A stretch of 64,000 nucleotides of DNA from Aquabacter spiritensis (lineage in GTDB: Bacteria > Pseudomonadota > Alphaproteobacteria > Rhizobiales > Xanthobacteraceae): NCBI RefSeq assembly GCF_004346185.1, contig NZ_SMAI01000005.1:124001-188000 (forward strand). Direction: 5' to 3'. This document shows positions 32,412 through 40,570 of this stretch, piece by piece; position 1 is the stretch's first letter; each line of letters opens with the position of its first letter. A program made the position numbers and the translations under genes. The notes below the pieces were generated by a model. The model was not told the DNA's origin and did no database searches. It saw only the letters and a list, made by a program, of their open reading frames with translations.

Positions 32412-32667
32412 CCTGGGCCGGCAATGCAAGCCCGTCGCTCTTGTGACGCGGAAAGCACGGGCGCGCATCTGCCGTGCCGCTCGCCAAGCCGTGCATTGCA
32501 CCATGTGGTCTGCGCGATTAAAGATTTTTGGAACGCGCAGCGCAGTCCCGATGTTTGACCAAACGTGAGGGAGGCGGCACGGAGTGGGGCAGGAGCCAGC
32601 TTGGCGCCAGCAAAAAAATGTACGCCGTTTCCAATTTCGTCACGTTTCACGTTTAGCACGAGTCCCT

Positions 32668-33876
32668 ATGATGCTGCGCACCAAACTTCTCACTGCACTC
32701 GGGGCCTCGCTGCTCGCCTTGCCCGCGCATGCCCAGCTCTATCAAGGGTCGGCCGCGCAGGGACAAGTGTATCAGGGACAGGTCTACCAATCCGCGGTCA
32801 ACGAGAGAGACGTGACCGGCGCGATCGGACAGGCGCCGACCGCCATCCTGCCGTCCGGCTCGGTTCCCGGCTATAACGATCCCTATGCGCGGACCGCGCC
32901 GAACGGCGATTACGTCCAGCGCACGCCGATCGCCCCGCCCCCGGGCGCCGTGCAGGCGCCGAGCTACGGCACCTCCCCGGCGCCGCAGACCGGATATGCG
33001 ACATTGCCCGCTCCAGGGCAGCCGGTGGCCATCGGGCCACAGGGCGGCTATCCCGCCCAGCAGCCGCAGGCGGTTCCCCAGGCGGCCTATCCGCAGGGCG
33101 GCTACGCCTCTGACGGCGGCTATGAAGGCTCCTACAAGCAGGACGCTTTGCTTCAGGCTGCGCGAAACGGCACCCTGCCGGCACCCGCTGCGGTCCAGCC
33201 CGGCGCGACCCCGGTCTATGCCGATCCGCGCGTCGCCTATGGCACGGTCCCGACCCGCGATGCCGGTCCTGCGCCCTCGGGCGTCTATGCCCCGAACGCG
33301 GCCGTCGTGCCGGGCACGACGGAGGCTCCGTCCGGCCCGCGCATCGAGAATATCGATCCGAGCGAACCGGTCGATTCCCGCTTTCTCCGGCAGACCGTGG
33401 ATTATGTCACCACGCAGCCGGCCGGCACGATCATCATCGATACGCCGAACACCTATCTCTATTACGTCCTGGGTGGCGGCAAGGCGATCCGGTACGGAAT
33501 CGGCGTCGGCCGCGACGGCTTTACCTGGTCGGGGACCGAGAAGATCACCCGCAAGGCGGAATGGGCGGATTGGCGCCCGCCGCCGGAGATGATCGATCGC
33601 CAGCCCTATCTCCCGCGCTTCATGGCCGGCGGGCCGGGCAATCCACTCGGCGCGCGGACTCTTTATCTCGGCGGGACCATTTACCGCATCCACGGCACCA
33701 ACGAGCCGCAGACCATCGGCAAGTTCGTTTCCTCCGGCTGCTTCCGCATGCTGAATGCGGACGTCGAGGATTTGTTCGAGCGGGCCAAGGTCGGCACCAA
33801 GGTGGTGATCCTGCCCAAAAGCAACGCTCAGGCGAATGCCGCGGCCGGAAAGCCCCAGGGTACCGCCCAGCGCTGA
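32668..33876 (+). CDS. Secreted L,D-transpeptidase (YkuD family)
   Basis: Periplasmic peptidoglycan cross-linking or lipoprotein-attaching enzyme. The double ATG at 32668/32671 starts 402 residues with a signal peptide (TKLLTALGASLLALPAHA). Residues ~22-230 are a low-complexity region rich in Tyr, Gln, Pro, Ala and Gly with YQG repeats near the mature N-terminus (LYQGSAAQGQVYQGQVYQ). The catalytic YkuD domain occupies ~245-390: TIIIDTPNTYLYYVLGGG strand, RIHGTNEPQTIGKFVSSGC with the active-site His and Cys, and FRMLNADVEDLFERAKVG. A strong terminator follows 21 bp after the stop. Divergent from the metF operon. Confidence 0.93.
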   Translation: MMLRTKLLTALGASLLALPAHAQLYQGSAAQGQVYQGQVYQSAVNERDVTGAIGQAPTAILPSGSVPGYNDPYARTAPNGDYVQRTPIAPPPGAVQAPSYGTSPAPQTGYATLPAPGQPVAIGPQGGYPAQQPQAVPQAAYPQGGYASDGGYEGSYKQDALLQAARNGTLPAPAAVQPGATPVYADPRVAYGTVPTRDAGPAPSGVYAPNAAVVPGTTEAPSGPRIENIDPSEPVDSRFLRQTVDYVTTQPAGTIIIDTPNTYLYYVLGGGKAIRYGIGVGRDGFTWSGTEKITRKAEWADWRPPPEMIDRQPYLPRFMAGGPGNPLGARTLYLGGTIYRIHGTNEPQTIGKFVSSGCFRMLNADVEDLFERAKVGTKVVILPKSNAQANAAAGKPQGTAQR

Positions 33877-33897
33877 CCGAAATGCCGAACTTCGATC

Positions 33898-33925
33898 AAG
33901 GCGCGCCACCGGGCGCGCCTTTTTC
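33898..33925 (+). terminator. Rho-independent terminator after the L,D-transpeptidase gene
   Basis: A perfect 10-bp stem, AAGGCGCGCC (33898-33907) and GGCGCGCCTT (33912-33921), with a four-base loop ACCG and a run of five T bases at the 3' side. It begins 21 bp after the stop codon. This is the clearest intrinsic terminator in the window. Confidence 0.88.
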
Positions 33926-34040
33926 GTATCTGAGCTTGACCAGATCTTCCCTTGCGGCACGTGGATCGAGCTTTGCCGTGCCCCTGTTCTTCCGCTGGCC
34001 GCACGGTATGATGCCCGCGCCGAGCCTCCGGAGTTGCATC

Positions 34041-34616
34041 ATGCCCACATCGATCCCTACCCCCGCCTCGACCGTCAGCGACCAGCTGTCCACCATGAAG
34101 GCCGGATGGGGCTGGTTCGTCGCCCTGGGCGTCGCTTTCGTCATTCTCGGCTTCGTCGCGCTCGCCCACCTTCTGGTGAGCACCGTCGCGACCGCGCTCT
34201 ATGTCGGCGCCCTGATCCTGGTCGGCGGCGTCGTGCAGGTGATGCACGCTTTCCGCGTCGCCGGCTGGGCCCGCTTCTTTTTCTGGCTGTTGTCGGGCGT
34301 GCTCTATGTCGTGGCCGGCGGCCTCATCATGTATCAGCCGCTGTTCGCGGCGGGCGTGATCACCCTGCTGATCGGCGTCGCGCTCGTCGTCGGCGGGGTG
34401 TTCCGGATCATTGCCGGGCTCGGCTCGCGCCACGCGCCCGGCTGGGGCTTCATCGTCTTCGCCGGCGCCATCACCCTGCTTCTCGGCATCGAGATCATCG
34501 CCGGCTGGCCGGTCAATTCGGTCTTCATCCTCGGCCTGTTCCTGGGCATCGACCTCATCATCAACGGTGTGATGACCGCGATGTTCGGCCTTTCCCTGCG
34601 TGACAAGACGGCCTGA
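34041..34616 (+). CDS. HdeD family membrane protein
   Basis: 191 residues with six hydrophobic spans arranged as three helical pairs, the DUF308/HdeD layout: MKAGWGWFVALGVAFVILGFV, ALYVGALILVGGVVQVMHAF, FFFWLLSGVLYVVAGGLIMY, VITLLIGVALVVGGVFRII, GWGFIVFAGAITLLLGIEII and FILGLFLGIDLIINGVM. HdeD in enterobacteria is tied to acid resistance, but the molecular role is unknown. The ATG at 34041 follows a GGAG site; an earlier in-frame ATG at 34008 adds residues unlike the family. Only 4 bp separate its stop from the SGNH hydrolase start, so the two are probably co-transcribed. Confidence 0.87.
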   Translation: MPTSIPTPASTVSDQLSTMKAGWGWFVALGVAFVILGFVALAHLLVSTVATALYVGALILVGGVVQVMHAFRVAGWARFFFWLLSGVLYVVAGGLIMYQPLFAAGVITLLIGVALVVGGVFRIIAGLGSRHAPGWGFIVFAGAITLLLGIEIIAGWPVNSVFILGLFLGIDLIINGVMTAMFGLSLRDKTA

Positions 34617-34620
34617 TCCG

Positions 34621-35397
34621 ATGCGCCGTGCCCGTTCGACGCCGCACGCCCGCGTGCGGCGCGCCGTGACGCGCGTCGCCGCCCTGCTCCTCCTCGCAGG
34701 CCTGGCGGCGCCCGCTTCGGCACAGGACACCGCCGCCTGCCCGGCGGGGAGCGGCGGATCGCTCCGGACGCCGCGTGCGGCCGAGGCGCTCGCCAAGCGC
34801 CACGCGCTCACCATCGTCGCCATCGGCTCGTCGTCGACGGTCGGCGTCGGCGCCTCCAGCGGCGCGCGCGCCTATCCCGCCGTGCTGGAAGCGCTTCTGC
34901 GGCAGCGCTTTCCCGGCGCGGAGATCCGCGTCGTCAATCGCGGCGGAAATGGCGAGGACGTGCCGGAGAATCTGTCGCGCTTCGAGCGCGACGTGCGCGA
35001 TCCGAAGCCGGACCTGGTGCTCTGGCAGGTCGGAACGAATTATGTGCTGCGCAGCTTCGGTCTCGGCACTGTCGGGGCGCAGATGCGGCAGGGAATCGAC
35101 CTGATCCATTCCTGGGGCGCCGACGTCGTCCTGATCGACCTGCAATATTCCCCCTGGGTCAATGGCGATGCCGACACGCCGGGGATGAACGCATTGATCG
35201 CCGCGACGGCACGCGAGGGCAAGGCGTCCGCCTTCTCGCGCTATGCCCTGATGAAGGGCTGGGCGGAGCGCGCCGGCGTGCCCATGTCGCGCATGATCAT
35301 CTTCGACGGGCTCCATCTGACCGACTGGAGCTACGACTGCTTCGCGCGCGCCCTCGCGGCGAGCCTGATCCCCGCGCTTGGGGGAAAGGCCAACTGA
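34621..35397 (+). CDS. Secreted SGNH/GDSL hydrolase
   Basis: Esterase/lipase-like periplasmic or exported enzyme, 258 residues with a signal peptide (VAALLLLAGLAAPASA after an Arg-rich N-terminus). The four SGNH blocks are visible: block I LTIVAIGSSSTVGVGASS with the nucleophile Ser, block II IRVVNRGGNGED (Gly), block III VLWQVGTNYVL (GTN), and block V IIFDGLHLTDWSYDCFA carrying the catalytic Asp-His. Substrate is unknown; family members deacetylate sugars or hydrolyse esters. It follows the HdeD gene by 4 bp and converges with dapB after 10 bp. Confidence 0.9.
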   Translation: MRRARSTPHARVRRAVTRVAALLLLAGLAAPASAQDTAACPAGSGGSLRTPRAAEALAKRHALTIVAIGSSSTVGVGASSGARAYPAVLEALLRQRFPGAEIRVVNRGGNGEDVPENLSRFERDVRDPKPDLVLWQVGTNYVLRSFGLGTVGAQMRQGIDLIHSWGADVVLIDLQYSPWVNGDADTPGMNALIAATAREGKASAFSRYALMKGWAERAGVPMSRMIIFDGLHLTDWSYDCFARALAASLIPALGGKAN

Positions 35398-35407
35398 AGG
35401 CCGGGCC

Positions 35408-36220
35408 TCAGACGTCGAGGCCCAGCACGTCGGCCATGGAATAGAGCCCCGGCTCGCGCCCCTTCACCCAGCGCGCCGCCGCCAGCGCGCCGTTTGCGAA
35501 GATCGAGCGGTCCTCGGCCTTGTGCACCAGCTCGATGCGCTCCGAGGGACCGGCGAAGATAACAATGTGCTCGCCGACCACGGATCCGCCCCTGAGGCTG
35601 GCGAAACCGATATCTCCGGCCCGCCGGCTGCCGGTATGGCCATCGCGCACGCGCACGGCGCGCGCGTCCAGCTCCACATTGCGGCCTTCTGCCGCCGCTT
35701 GCCCGAGCAGCAGCGCGGTGCCCGACGGCGCATCGACCTTGCGGGCGTGATGCATTTCGACGATCTCGATGTCGAAATCGTCGCCGAGGCTGGCCGCCAC
35801 CTTGCGGGTGAGCGCGGCGAGCACGTTCACGCCGAGGCTCATATTGCCGGACTTGACGATCGCGGTGCGGCGGGCGGCGGCGGCGATCGCGGAGAGATCC
35901 TCCGAGGAGAAGCCGGTCGTGCCGATGACATGGCCGATGCCCGCCGCCGCAAGCCGTTCGGCGAGCCGGACGGACGAGGCCGGCGAAGAGAAGTCCACGA
36001 CCACCTCGGCGCCCGAAAGGGCACCGCCCAGGTCCGACTGGACGGTTACGCCGCTCGGTGCGAGGCCGGCGAGCACCCCCGCATCCTCCCCGAGATGGGT
36101 GCTCGCGGAATGTTCGAGGGCCCCCACGAGCTGGAAGCCCTCCCCTTCCAGAACCGAGCGCAGCAGCGTGCGGCCCATGCGGCCGCCGGCTCCGGCTATC
36201 ACGATGCGAAGGTCAGACAC
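35408..36220 (-). CDS. dapB: 4-hydroxy-tetrahydrodipicolinate reductase
   Basis: NAD(P)H-dependent reductase of the lysine/diaminopimelate pathway, feeding peptidoglycan synthesis. The GTG at 36220 gives 270 residues beginning SDLRIVIAGAGGRMGRTLL, the Rossmann dinucleotide loop. Catalytic motif EMHHARKVDAPSGTALLLG (near residue 157) holds the conserved His-His and Lys. The C-terminal strand FASLRGGSVVGEHIVIFAG is typical. An upstream in-frame ATG exists but adds residues unlike DapB. The gene lies 128 bp after pyrF; that gap contains a dispersed repeat and a hairpin. Confidence 0.96.
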   Translation of the reverse strand: MSDLRIVIAGAGGRMGRTLLRSVLEGEGFQLVGALEHSASTHLGEDAGVLAGLAPSGVTVQSDLGGALSGAEVVVDFSSPASSVRLAERLAAAGIGHVIGTTGFSSEDLSAIAAAARRTAIVKSGNMSLGVNVLAALTRKVAASLGDDFDIEIVEMHHARKVDAPSGTALLLGQAAAEGRNVELDARAVRVRDGHTGSRRAGDIGFASLRGGSVVGEHIVIFAGPSERIELVHKAEDRSIFANGALAAARWVKGREPGLYSMADVLGLDV

Positions 36221-36261
36221 GCTTGCCCCCTGTCCTATCCAGAGCACGTGCCCGTCCGATT

Positions 36262-36298
36262 GCATCGCAGGCGGATGGGACGACGCGTTCTCCAACAA
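36262..36298. repeat. Dispersed short repeat, copy 1
   Basis: GCATCGCA (36262-36269) followed 13 bases later by ACGCGTTCTCCAACAA (36283-36298). The same two blocks in the same order occur at 46697-46726 with a shorter gap. Both copies are intergenic. I do not know the element; it may be a member of a genome-wide repeat family. Confidence 0.55.
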
Positions 36299-36319
36299 AT
36301 GTTCAAAGACCGATTCACC

Positions 36320-36345
36320 GATCAGGTTGTTGTTTCAACCCGATC
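36320..36345. repeat. Hairpin-forming inverted repeat between pyrF and dapB
   Basis: GATCAGGTTG (36320-36329) and CAACCCGATC (36336-36345) pair over 10 positions with one mismatch and a six-base loop. It lies 4 bp after the pyrF stop (in minus-strand terms) and next to the dispersed repeat at 36262-36298. There is no clear T-tract, so it may be an RNA processing or attenuation hairpin, or part of the repeat element. Confidence 0.5.
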
Positions 36346-36348
36346 GGA

Positions 36349-37059
36349 TCAGGCTCTGGCGGCGGCGGCGCCCTCGATCTCCGAGAGAATGGCGCGTGCC
36401 GCGGCCGCCGGATCCGCAGCGGCGGTGATCGGCCGGCCGACGACGATGGCGTCGGCCCCCGCTTCGATCGCCTCGCCCGGGGTCGCGATTCGCTTCTGAT
36501 CGCCCTGATCGGCGCCGCGCGGCCGCACGCCCGGCGTGACGACGAGACCGTCCGGGCCGAGCACGCCGCGCACGCGCCGGGCATCGGTCGGTGCGCAGAT
36601 CACCCCGGCAATTCCGGCCTCGCGCGCTTGGACGGCGCGGCGGAGAACCAGGTCCTCGACGCTGCCGACATAGCCGGCCGCAGCGAGGTCGGACGCATCA
36701 TAGGATGTGAGCACCGTCACCCCGAGCACTTTCAGCGCCGAGCCGTCCGCGCCCCGCGCCGCCGCCGCCAGCGTCTGGGGATAGGCGTGGACGGTCAGCA
36801 GCGTGACGCCGCGCTCGGCTGCGGCGGCGGTCGCGCGCTCGACGGTCTGTCCGATATCGTGCAGCTTCAGATCGAGAAAGACCTTCTTGCCCCCTTGGAT
36901 CAGGTCCGCGGCGAGATCGAGCCCGCCGGAAATCGTCAGTTCGAGGCCGATCTTGTAAAAACTCACGGCATCGCCGAGTTGCCACACCATCGCCTCCGCG
37001 GCAGAGACGGAAGGCAGATCGAGGGCGACGATCAGTCTGTCGCGCGGGGTGCTGATCAT
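36349..37059 (-). CDS. pyrF: Orotidine 5'-phosphate decarboxylase
   Basis: Last step of de novo UMP synthesis. The ATG at 37059 gives 236 residues: [20 protein letters not shown] at the N-terminus, the catalytic [16 protein letters not shown] motif (Asp-Lys-His-Asp) near residue 62, and the phosphate-binding [21 protein letters not shown] segment near 180. The start overlaps the stop of the upstream histidine phosphatase gene by four bases (ATGA), so translation is probably coupled. Confidence 0.96.
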   Translation of the reverse strand: MISTPRDRLIVALDLPSVSAAEAMVWQLGDAVSFYKIGLELTISGGLDLAADLIQGGKKVFLDLKLHDIGQTVERATAAAAERGVTLLTVHAYPQTLAAAARGADGSALKVLGVTVLTSYDASDLAAAGYVGSVEDLVLRRAVQAREAGIAGVICAPTDARRVRGVLGPDGLVVTPGVRPRGADQGDQKRIATPGEAIEAGADAIVVGRPITAAADPAAAARAILSEIEGAAAARA

Positions 37060-37622
37060 GCGATCTCCTCCATGGCGCGCCACCGATCCGGCCGGCGGCT
37101 CTCGAACCAGCACCCGCCGCCGACGGGCGGCTGATCATACGCGCGCGAAATCGGGGCTGCAGACAGATGGCACAGGAGCAGCGTGCCGACGCCGCCATGC
37201 CCGACGAAGATCGCGGGGGTTCCGGGCTGCTCGGCAAGCGCCGCCCCGACCGCCGCCACGATCCGCGCCTGAGCGTCGCACGCCCGCTCCCAGCCCCGCA
37301 CGCTCTCCTGCGGTTGCGCGAAAAAGGCATCGGCGACACTCTGGAACTCCGGCTCCGGCAGAAAACCGGTGGCGGAGCGATCGTTCTCGTGCATGTCCCG
37401 CCGCGCCTCGACCGGGATACCGAGCGCGGCGCCGAAGATCTGCGCCGTCTCCTGCGCCTTGACCTCCAGGCTCGCGACGATGCGACCATAAGCCCCGAGC
37501 TTCGCCCAGCGCGCAAAGGCATGGGCGCGCGCCCGTCCGACATCCGTCAGCGGCCAGTCCGGCACCGGGATCGCGGGATCGATCCTGACCTGGGGATGGC
37601 TCACATAGATGAACGCCGTCAT
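37056..37622 (-). CDS. Histidine phosphatase family protein with an SHP in place of RHG
   Basis: 188 residues, phosphoglycerate-mutase fold. The N-terminal catalytic motif normally read as RHG is here [11 protein letters not shown]: the His is kept, but the Arg is replaced by Ser and the Gly by Pro. Downstream elements are present: [36 protein letters not shown], and the second catalytic His in [17 protein letters not shown]. This variant may be a phosphatase with altered kinetics or a non-catalytic relative. It is translationally coupled to pyrF, and lies 37 bp after the pmtA-like gene. Confidence 0.82.
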   Translation of the reverse strand: MTAFIYVSHPQVRIDPAIPVPDWPLTDVGRARAHAFARWAKLGAYGRIVASLEVKAQETAQIFGAALGIPVEARRDMHENDRSATGFLPEPEFQSVADAFFAQPQESVRGWERACDAQARIVAAVGAALAEQPGTPAIFVGHGGVGTLLLCHLSAAPISRAYDQPPVGGGCWFESRRPDRWRAMEEIA

Positions 37623-37659
37623 TCAGGCCCCGCGGCACCCGTGGCGCGATCGGATCGGC

Positions 37660-38262
37660 TCACGGCCGGCGATAGGCCCACACGCGGGCCGGCGGGAGAT
37701 TCCACCAGACACGCGGCGAGCGCTCGCCATGAATCTCGCCGTGCTTCAGCGGCACCGGGGAGACCACGGCATAGGTGAACTGGACGAACGGCGCGCTGGG
37801 AATGCACAGATCGAACGCCTCGTTGACCATCCGCTCGCGATCCTGGGGGGACCGGGTAAACAGCGGAAGGGAGGAGATCGTGCCCACGGCGGGGCCGGGC
37901 AACTGGTCCTTCAGCGTCCGGCGCATCTCATAAGCGTCGCCCTGGATCACCGTTACGCCAGGATAGCGGCGCCGCAGCAGGCCGCAGAATTCGCGATTAT
38001 ATTCGATCAGGAACAGGCGTTCGGGCGCAAAACCGCGATTGAGCAGCGCTTTCGTGACCGGCCCCGTGCCCGGACCCAGCTCGATCACCGGCCCGTCCTG
38101 ATTCGGATCGAGATAGCCGGCCATCAGCCGCGCCAGCGCGCGGCCCGACGGCGACACGGCGCCGGTCTTGAGAGGATTCTGGAACCAGGATTGAAGGAAC
38201 CTGATCTCGTCATTCAGCCGCGGCTTGTGTGGCACGCCACGGCGACCGGGGGACTGGAGCAT
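37660..38262 (-). CDS. PmtA-type phospholipid N-methyltransferase-like protein
   Basis: 200-residue class I SAM-dependent methyltransferase, no membrane span. The N-terminal LNDEIRFLQSWFQNPLKTGAVSPSGRALARLMA resembles the amphipathic membrane-binding helix of rhizobial phosphatidylethanolamine N-methyltransferases. Motif I is IELGPGTGPVTKALLNRG near residue 61, followed by LFLIEYNREFCGLLRRRYP and VIQGDAYEM. The family makes phosphatidylcholine from phosphatidylethanolamine; related proteins act on rRNA or are uncharacterised, so activity is inferred. It is followed by the histidine phosphatase gene after 37 bp, and lies 105 bp from the galU stop upstream. Confidence 0.75.
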   Translation of the reverse strand: MLQSPGRRGVPHKPRLNDEIRFLQSWFQNPLKTGAVSPSGRALARLMAGYLDPNQDGPVIELGPGTGPVTKALLNRGFAPERLFLIEYNREFCGLLRRRYPGVTVIQGDAYEMRRTLKDQLPGPAVGTISSLPLFTRSPQDRERMVNEAFDLCIPSAPFVQFTYAVVSPVPLKHGEIHGERSPRVWWNLPPARVWAYRRP

Positions 38263-38367
38263 TCATCCGGCTCCGTGCCTGGAAGGGATATCGACCGACC
38301 CCGCGATTAGACGGGAAAGTAGACGGGGTCAAGGCGAGGTCTCGTCGCCCCCGATGGTAAGATACAA

Positions 38368-39261
38368 CTAGCAGAGGTCATTCGAGCTGATGACGGCCTT
38401 CAGCTCAGCACGGAATTCCGGCCCGATATCCGGGCGCGAAAGTGCATAGGCGACATTCGCCATCAGGAAGCCGATCTTCGAGCCGCAATCATAGACAGCG
38501 CCGTCGAACTTCACCGAGAAGAAGCGTTCCCGCTCCTTTAGCTTGAGCATCGAATCGGTGAGCTGGATCTCCCCCCCCGCCCCGCTCTCCTGCTTCGCGA
38601 GCAGGTCGAAGATCGTCGGCTGGAGGATGTAGCGGCCGGAAATGGCGAGATTGGTCGGCGCCGTGCCCCGAGCCGGCTTCTCCACCATCTCGACGATCTC
38701 GGCGACCCCAGACGAATCCGGCCCGGTGCCGACGATGCCGTATTGGTGGGTCTGGTCGTCCGGCACTTCGTACACCGAGAGGACATTGCCTCCGGTCCGG
38801 TTATAGGCCGCCACCATGGCTGCGAGGCAACCATCGCCTTGGCGCGGCAGATGAAGCATATCCGGCAGCAGCAAAGCGAAGGGCTCGTCGCCGATCAGAT
38901 CGCGCGCGCACCACACCGCGTGCCCGAGCCCCAGCGGAAGCTGCTGGCGCGTGAAGGAGGTCGTGCCGGCCTTGGGCGTGTCGCGGTCGAGCTGTTCCAA
39001 TTCCTTGATCTTGCCCCGGTCGGACAGCGTCTTCTCGAGTTCGAACTGCCGGTCGAAATGATCCTCGATCACGGCCTTGTTCCGGCCCGTGACGAATACG
39101 ATGTGCTCGATCCCGGCCGCGCGCGCCTCGTCCACCACGTGCTGAACCACCGGCCGATCGACCACGGTCAGCATTTCCTTCGGCACCGCCTTGGTGGCAG
39201 GCAGGAAACGCGTCCCGAGACCGGCGACGGGCAGAATGGCTTTGCGGAGAGGCTTGGGCAT
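38368..39261 (-). CDS. galU: UTP--glucose-1-phosphate uridylyltransferase
   Basis: Makes UDP-glucose for exopolysaccharide, LPS and envelope glycans. 297 residues; nucleotide-binding motif LPVAGLGTRFLPATKAVPKEML near residue 11, VVDRPVVQHVVDEARAAGI, the QQLPLGLGHAVWCARDLIGD site near residue 106, and the sugar-binding VEKPARGTAPTNLAISGRYI near 192. Divergent from galE across 162 bp; GalU and GalE handle consecutive steps on UDP-hexoses, so shared control is plausible. I see no clear promoter pair in that gap. Confidence 0.95.
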   Translation of the reverse strand: MPKPLRKAILPVAGLGTRFLPATKAVPKEMLTVVDRPVVQHVVDEARAAGIEHIVFVTGRNKAVIEDHFDRQFELEKTLSDRGKIKELEQLDRDTPKAGTTSFTRQQLPLGLGHAVWCARDLIGDEPFALLLPDMLHLPRQGDGCLAAMVAAYNRTGGNVLSVYEVPDDQTHQYGIVGTGPDSSGVAEIVEMVEKPARGTAPTNLAISGRYILQPTIFDLLAKQESGAGGEIQLTDSMLKLKERERFFSVKFDGAVYDCGSKIGFLMANVAYALSRPDIGPEFRAELKAVISSNDLC

Positions 39262-39423
39262 CGATCACACCATCATTGGGTCGCGCGTTCCTAACACAGG
39301 CGTGAACTGCGCGGCAAAGTAACCCCGGAGCGCACAAAAGGTTCACTGGCATTTCTTCTCGCCGGCCGATTGACCTTCGACGTCCGCCGGACCAGCCTGC
39401 GCGCCTCGACGGAGGGGACACGC

Positions 39424-40413
39424 ATGGCGGTTCTGGTCACGGGCGGCGGCGGCTATATCGGCAGCCACATGGTGCTGGCGCTTGTGGATGCGGGCGAGCG
39501 CGTGGTCGTGCTCGACGATCTGTCGACCGGGTTTCGCTGGGCGGTCGCGCCCGAGGCGGTGTTCGTCGAAGGCGATGTCAGCGATGCCGGATTGGTCTCC
39601 CGGATCGTCGCGGAGCACGCGATCGAGGCCGTGATCCATTTCGCCGCGCGGATCGTCGTGCCCGAATCGGTCGCCGATCCGCTCGGCTATTATCTTGCCA
39701 ATACGGTGAAAACCCGCGCCCTGCTCGCGGCATTGGTCGCGGCGGGGGTGCCCCATTTCATCTTTTCCTCCACGGCCGCGGTGTATGGAATGGTCGGCAT
39801 CGAACCGGTGGCGGAGGATGCCGTGCTGGCGCCGATCTCGCCTTATGGCCGCTCCAAGCTGATGAGCGAGTGGATGCTCGCCGACGCCGCGGCGGCCTTT
39901 CCGCTGCGCTTCGTGGCGCTGCGCTACTTCAACGTTGCGGGGGCGGATCCGGCGGGCCGTGCCGGCCAGTCCACGGCCGGCGCCACCCATCTCCTCAAGG
40001 TCGCCTGCGAAACCGCGCTCGGCAAGCGCCCCGGCATCGAGGTTTTCGGCACCGATTATCCCACGCCGGACGGCACCTGTCTGCGGGACTATATCCATGT
40101 CAGCGATCTCGTCGCCGCCCATCTCGACGCGTTGACCCATCTGCGCGCCGGCGGCGCGAGCGGGATCTATAATTGCGGCTACGGGCGCGGCTATTCCGTC
40201 CTGGAGGTGCTGGAGAGCGTGAAGGCGATCTCCGGCGTGGACTTTCCCGTTCGCTATTCGCCCCGCCGCCCCGGCGACCCCGCGGCGGTGGTGGCGCGCG
40301 CCGATCGCATTCGCGCCGAACTCGGCTGGCGGCCCACACGCGACGACCTCCCGACCATCGTGCGCACCGCACTGGACTGGGAGCGTCGGCTCGATGCGCG
40401 GCGGGCGCGCTGA
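39424..40413 (+). CDS. galE: UDP-glucose 4-epimerase
   Basis: Interconverts UDP-glucose and UDP-galactose through a bound NAD cofactor. The ATG at 39424 follows a GGAGGGG site and gives 329 residues. Short-chain dehydrogenase motifs: VLVTGGGGYIGSHMVLALVD at the N-terminus (GxxGxxG), the catalytic Ser in FIFSSTAAVYG near residue 117, and YxxxK in ISPYGRSKLMSEWM near 140. Segments RYFNVAGADPAGRAGQS and DGTCLRDYIHVSDL are diagnostic of GalE. Divergent from galU. Confidence 0.93.
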   Translation: MAVLVTGGGGYIGSHMVLALVDAGERVVVLDDLSTGFRWAVAPEAVFVEGDVSDAGLVSRIVAEHAIEAVIHFAARIVVPESVADPLGYYLANTVKTRALLAALVAAGVPHFIFSSTAAVYGMVGIEPVAEDAVLAPISPYGRSKLMSEWMLADAAAAFPLRFVALRYFNVAGADPAGRAGQSTAGATHLLKVACETALGKRPGIEVFGTDYPTPDGTCLRDYIHVSDLVAAHLDALTHLRAGGASGIYNCGYGRGYSVLEVLESVKAISGVDFPVRYSPRRPGDPAAVVARADRIRAELGWRPTRDDLPTIVRTALDWERRLDARRAR

Positions 40414-40570
40414 CCCCCTCTTCGGGACCGAGGATCCGCCCTCGCCCGCCCGCGACGGTGAGGGAAAGGCCGAAAACTTGCCTTACGTTAACCGTAGGGC
40501 AACCATATTCGCTGCCCATTAGCGGCCATGACTGGCAGAGGCGGCGCGTGCCGCGAAGGTGAGGGCGACC

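Noticed and set aside
30409-32667. SAM or SAH riboswitch controlling the metF-metH operon
   Set aside because: The gap before metH is only 51 bp, and metF has no leader because its start overlaps the regulator stop. The 274-bp gap upstream of the regulator shows a protein-type inverted repeat at the start codon rather than a riboswitch-like fold that I could recognise.
40478-40509. Promoter before the lytic transglycosylase gene (TTGCCT ... CATATT, with TTAACC between)
   Set aside because: The spacing between the hexamers is 20 bases, outside the usual 16-18, and only one TTAACC half-site is present, so neither a sigma-70 nor a CtrA promoter is well supported.
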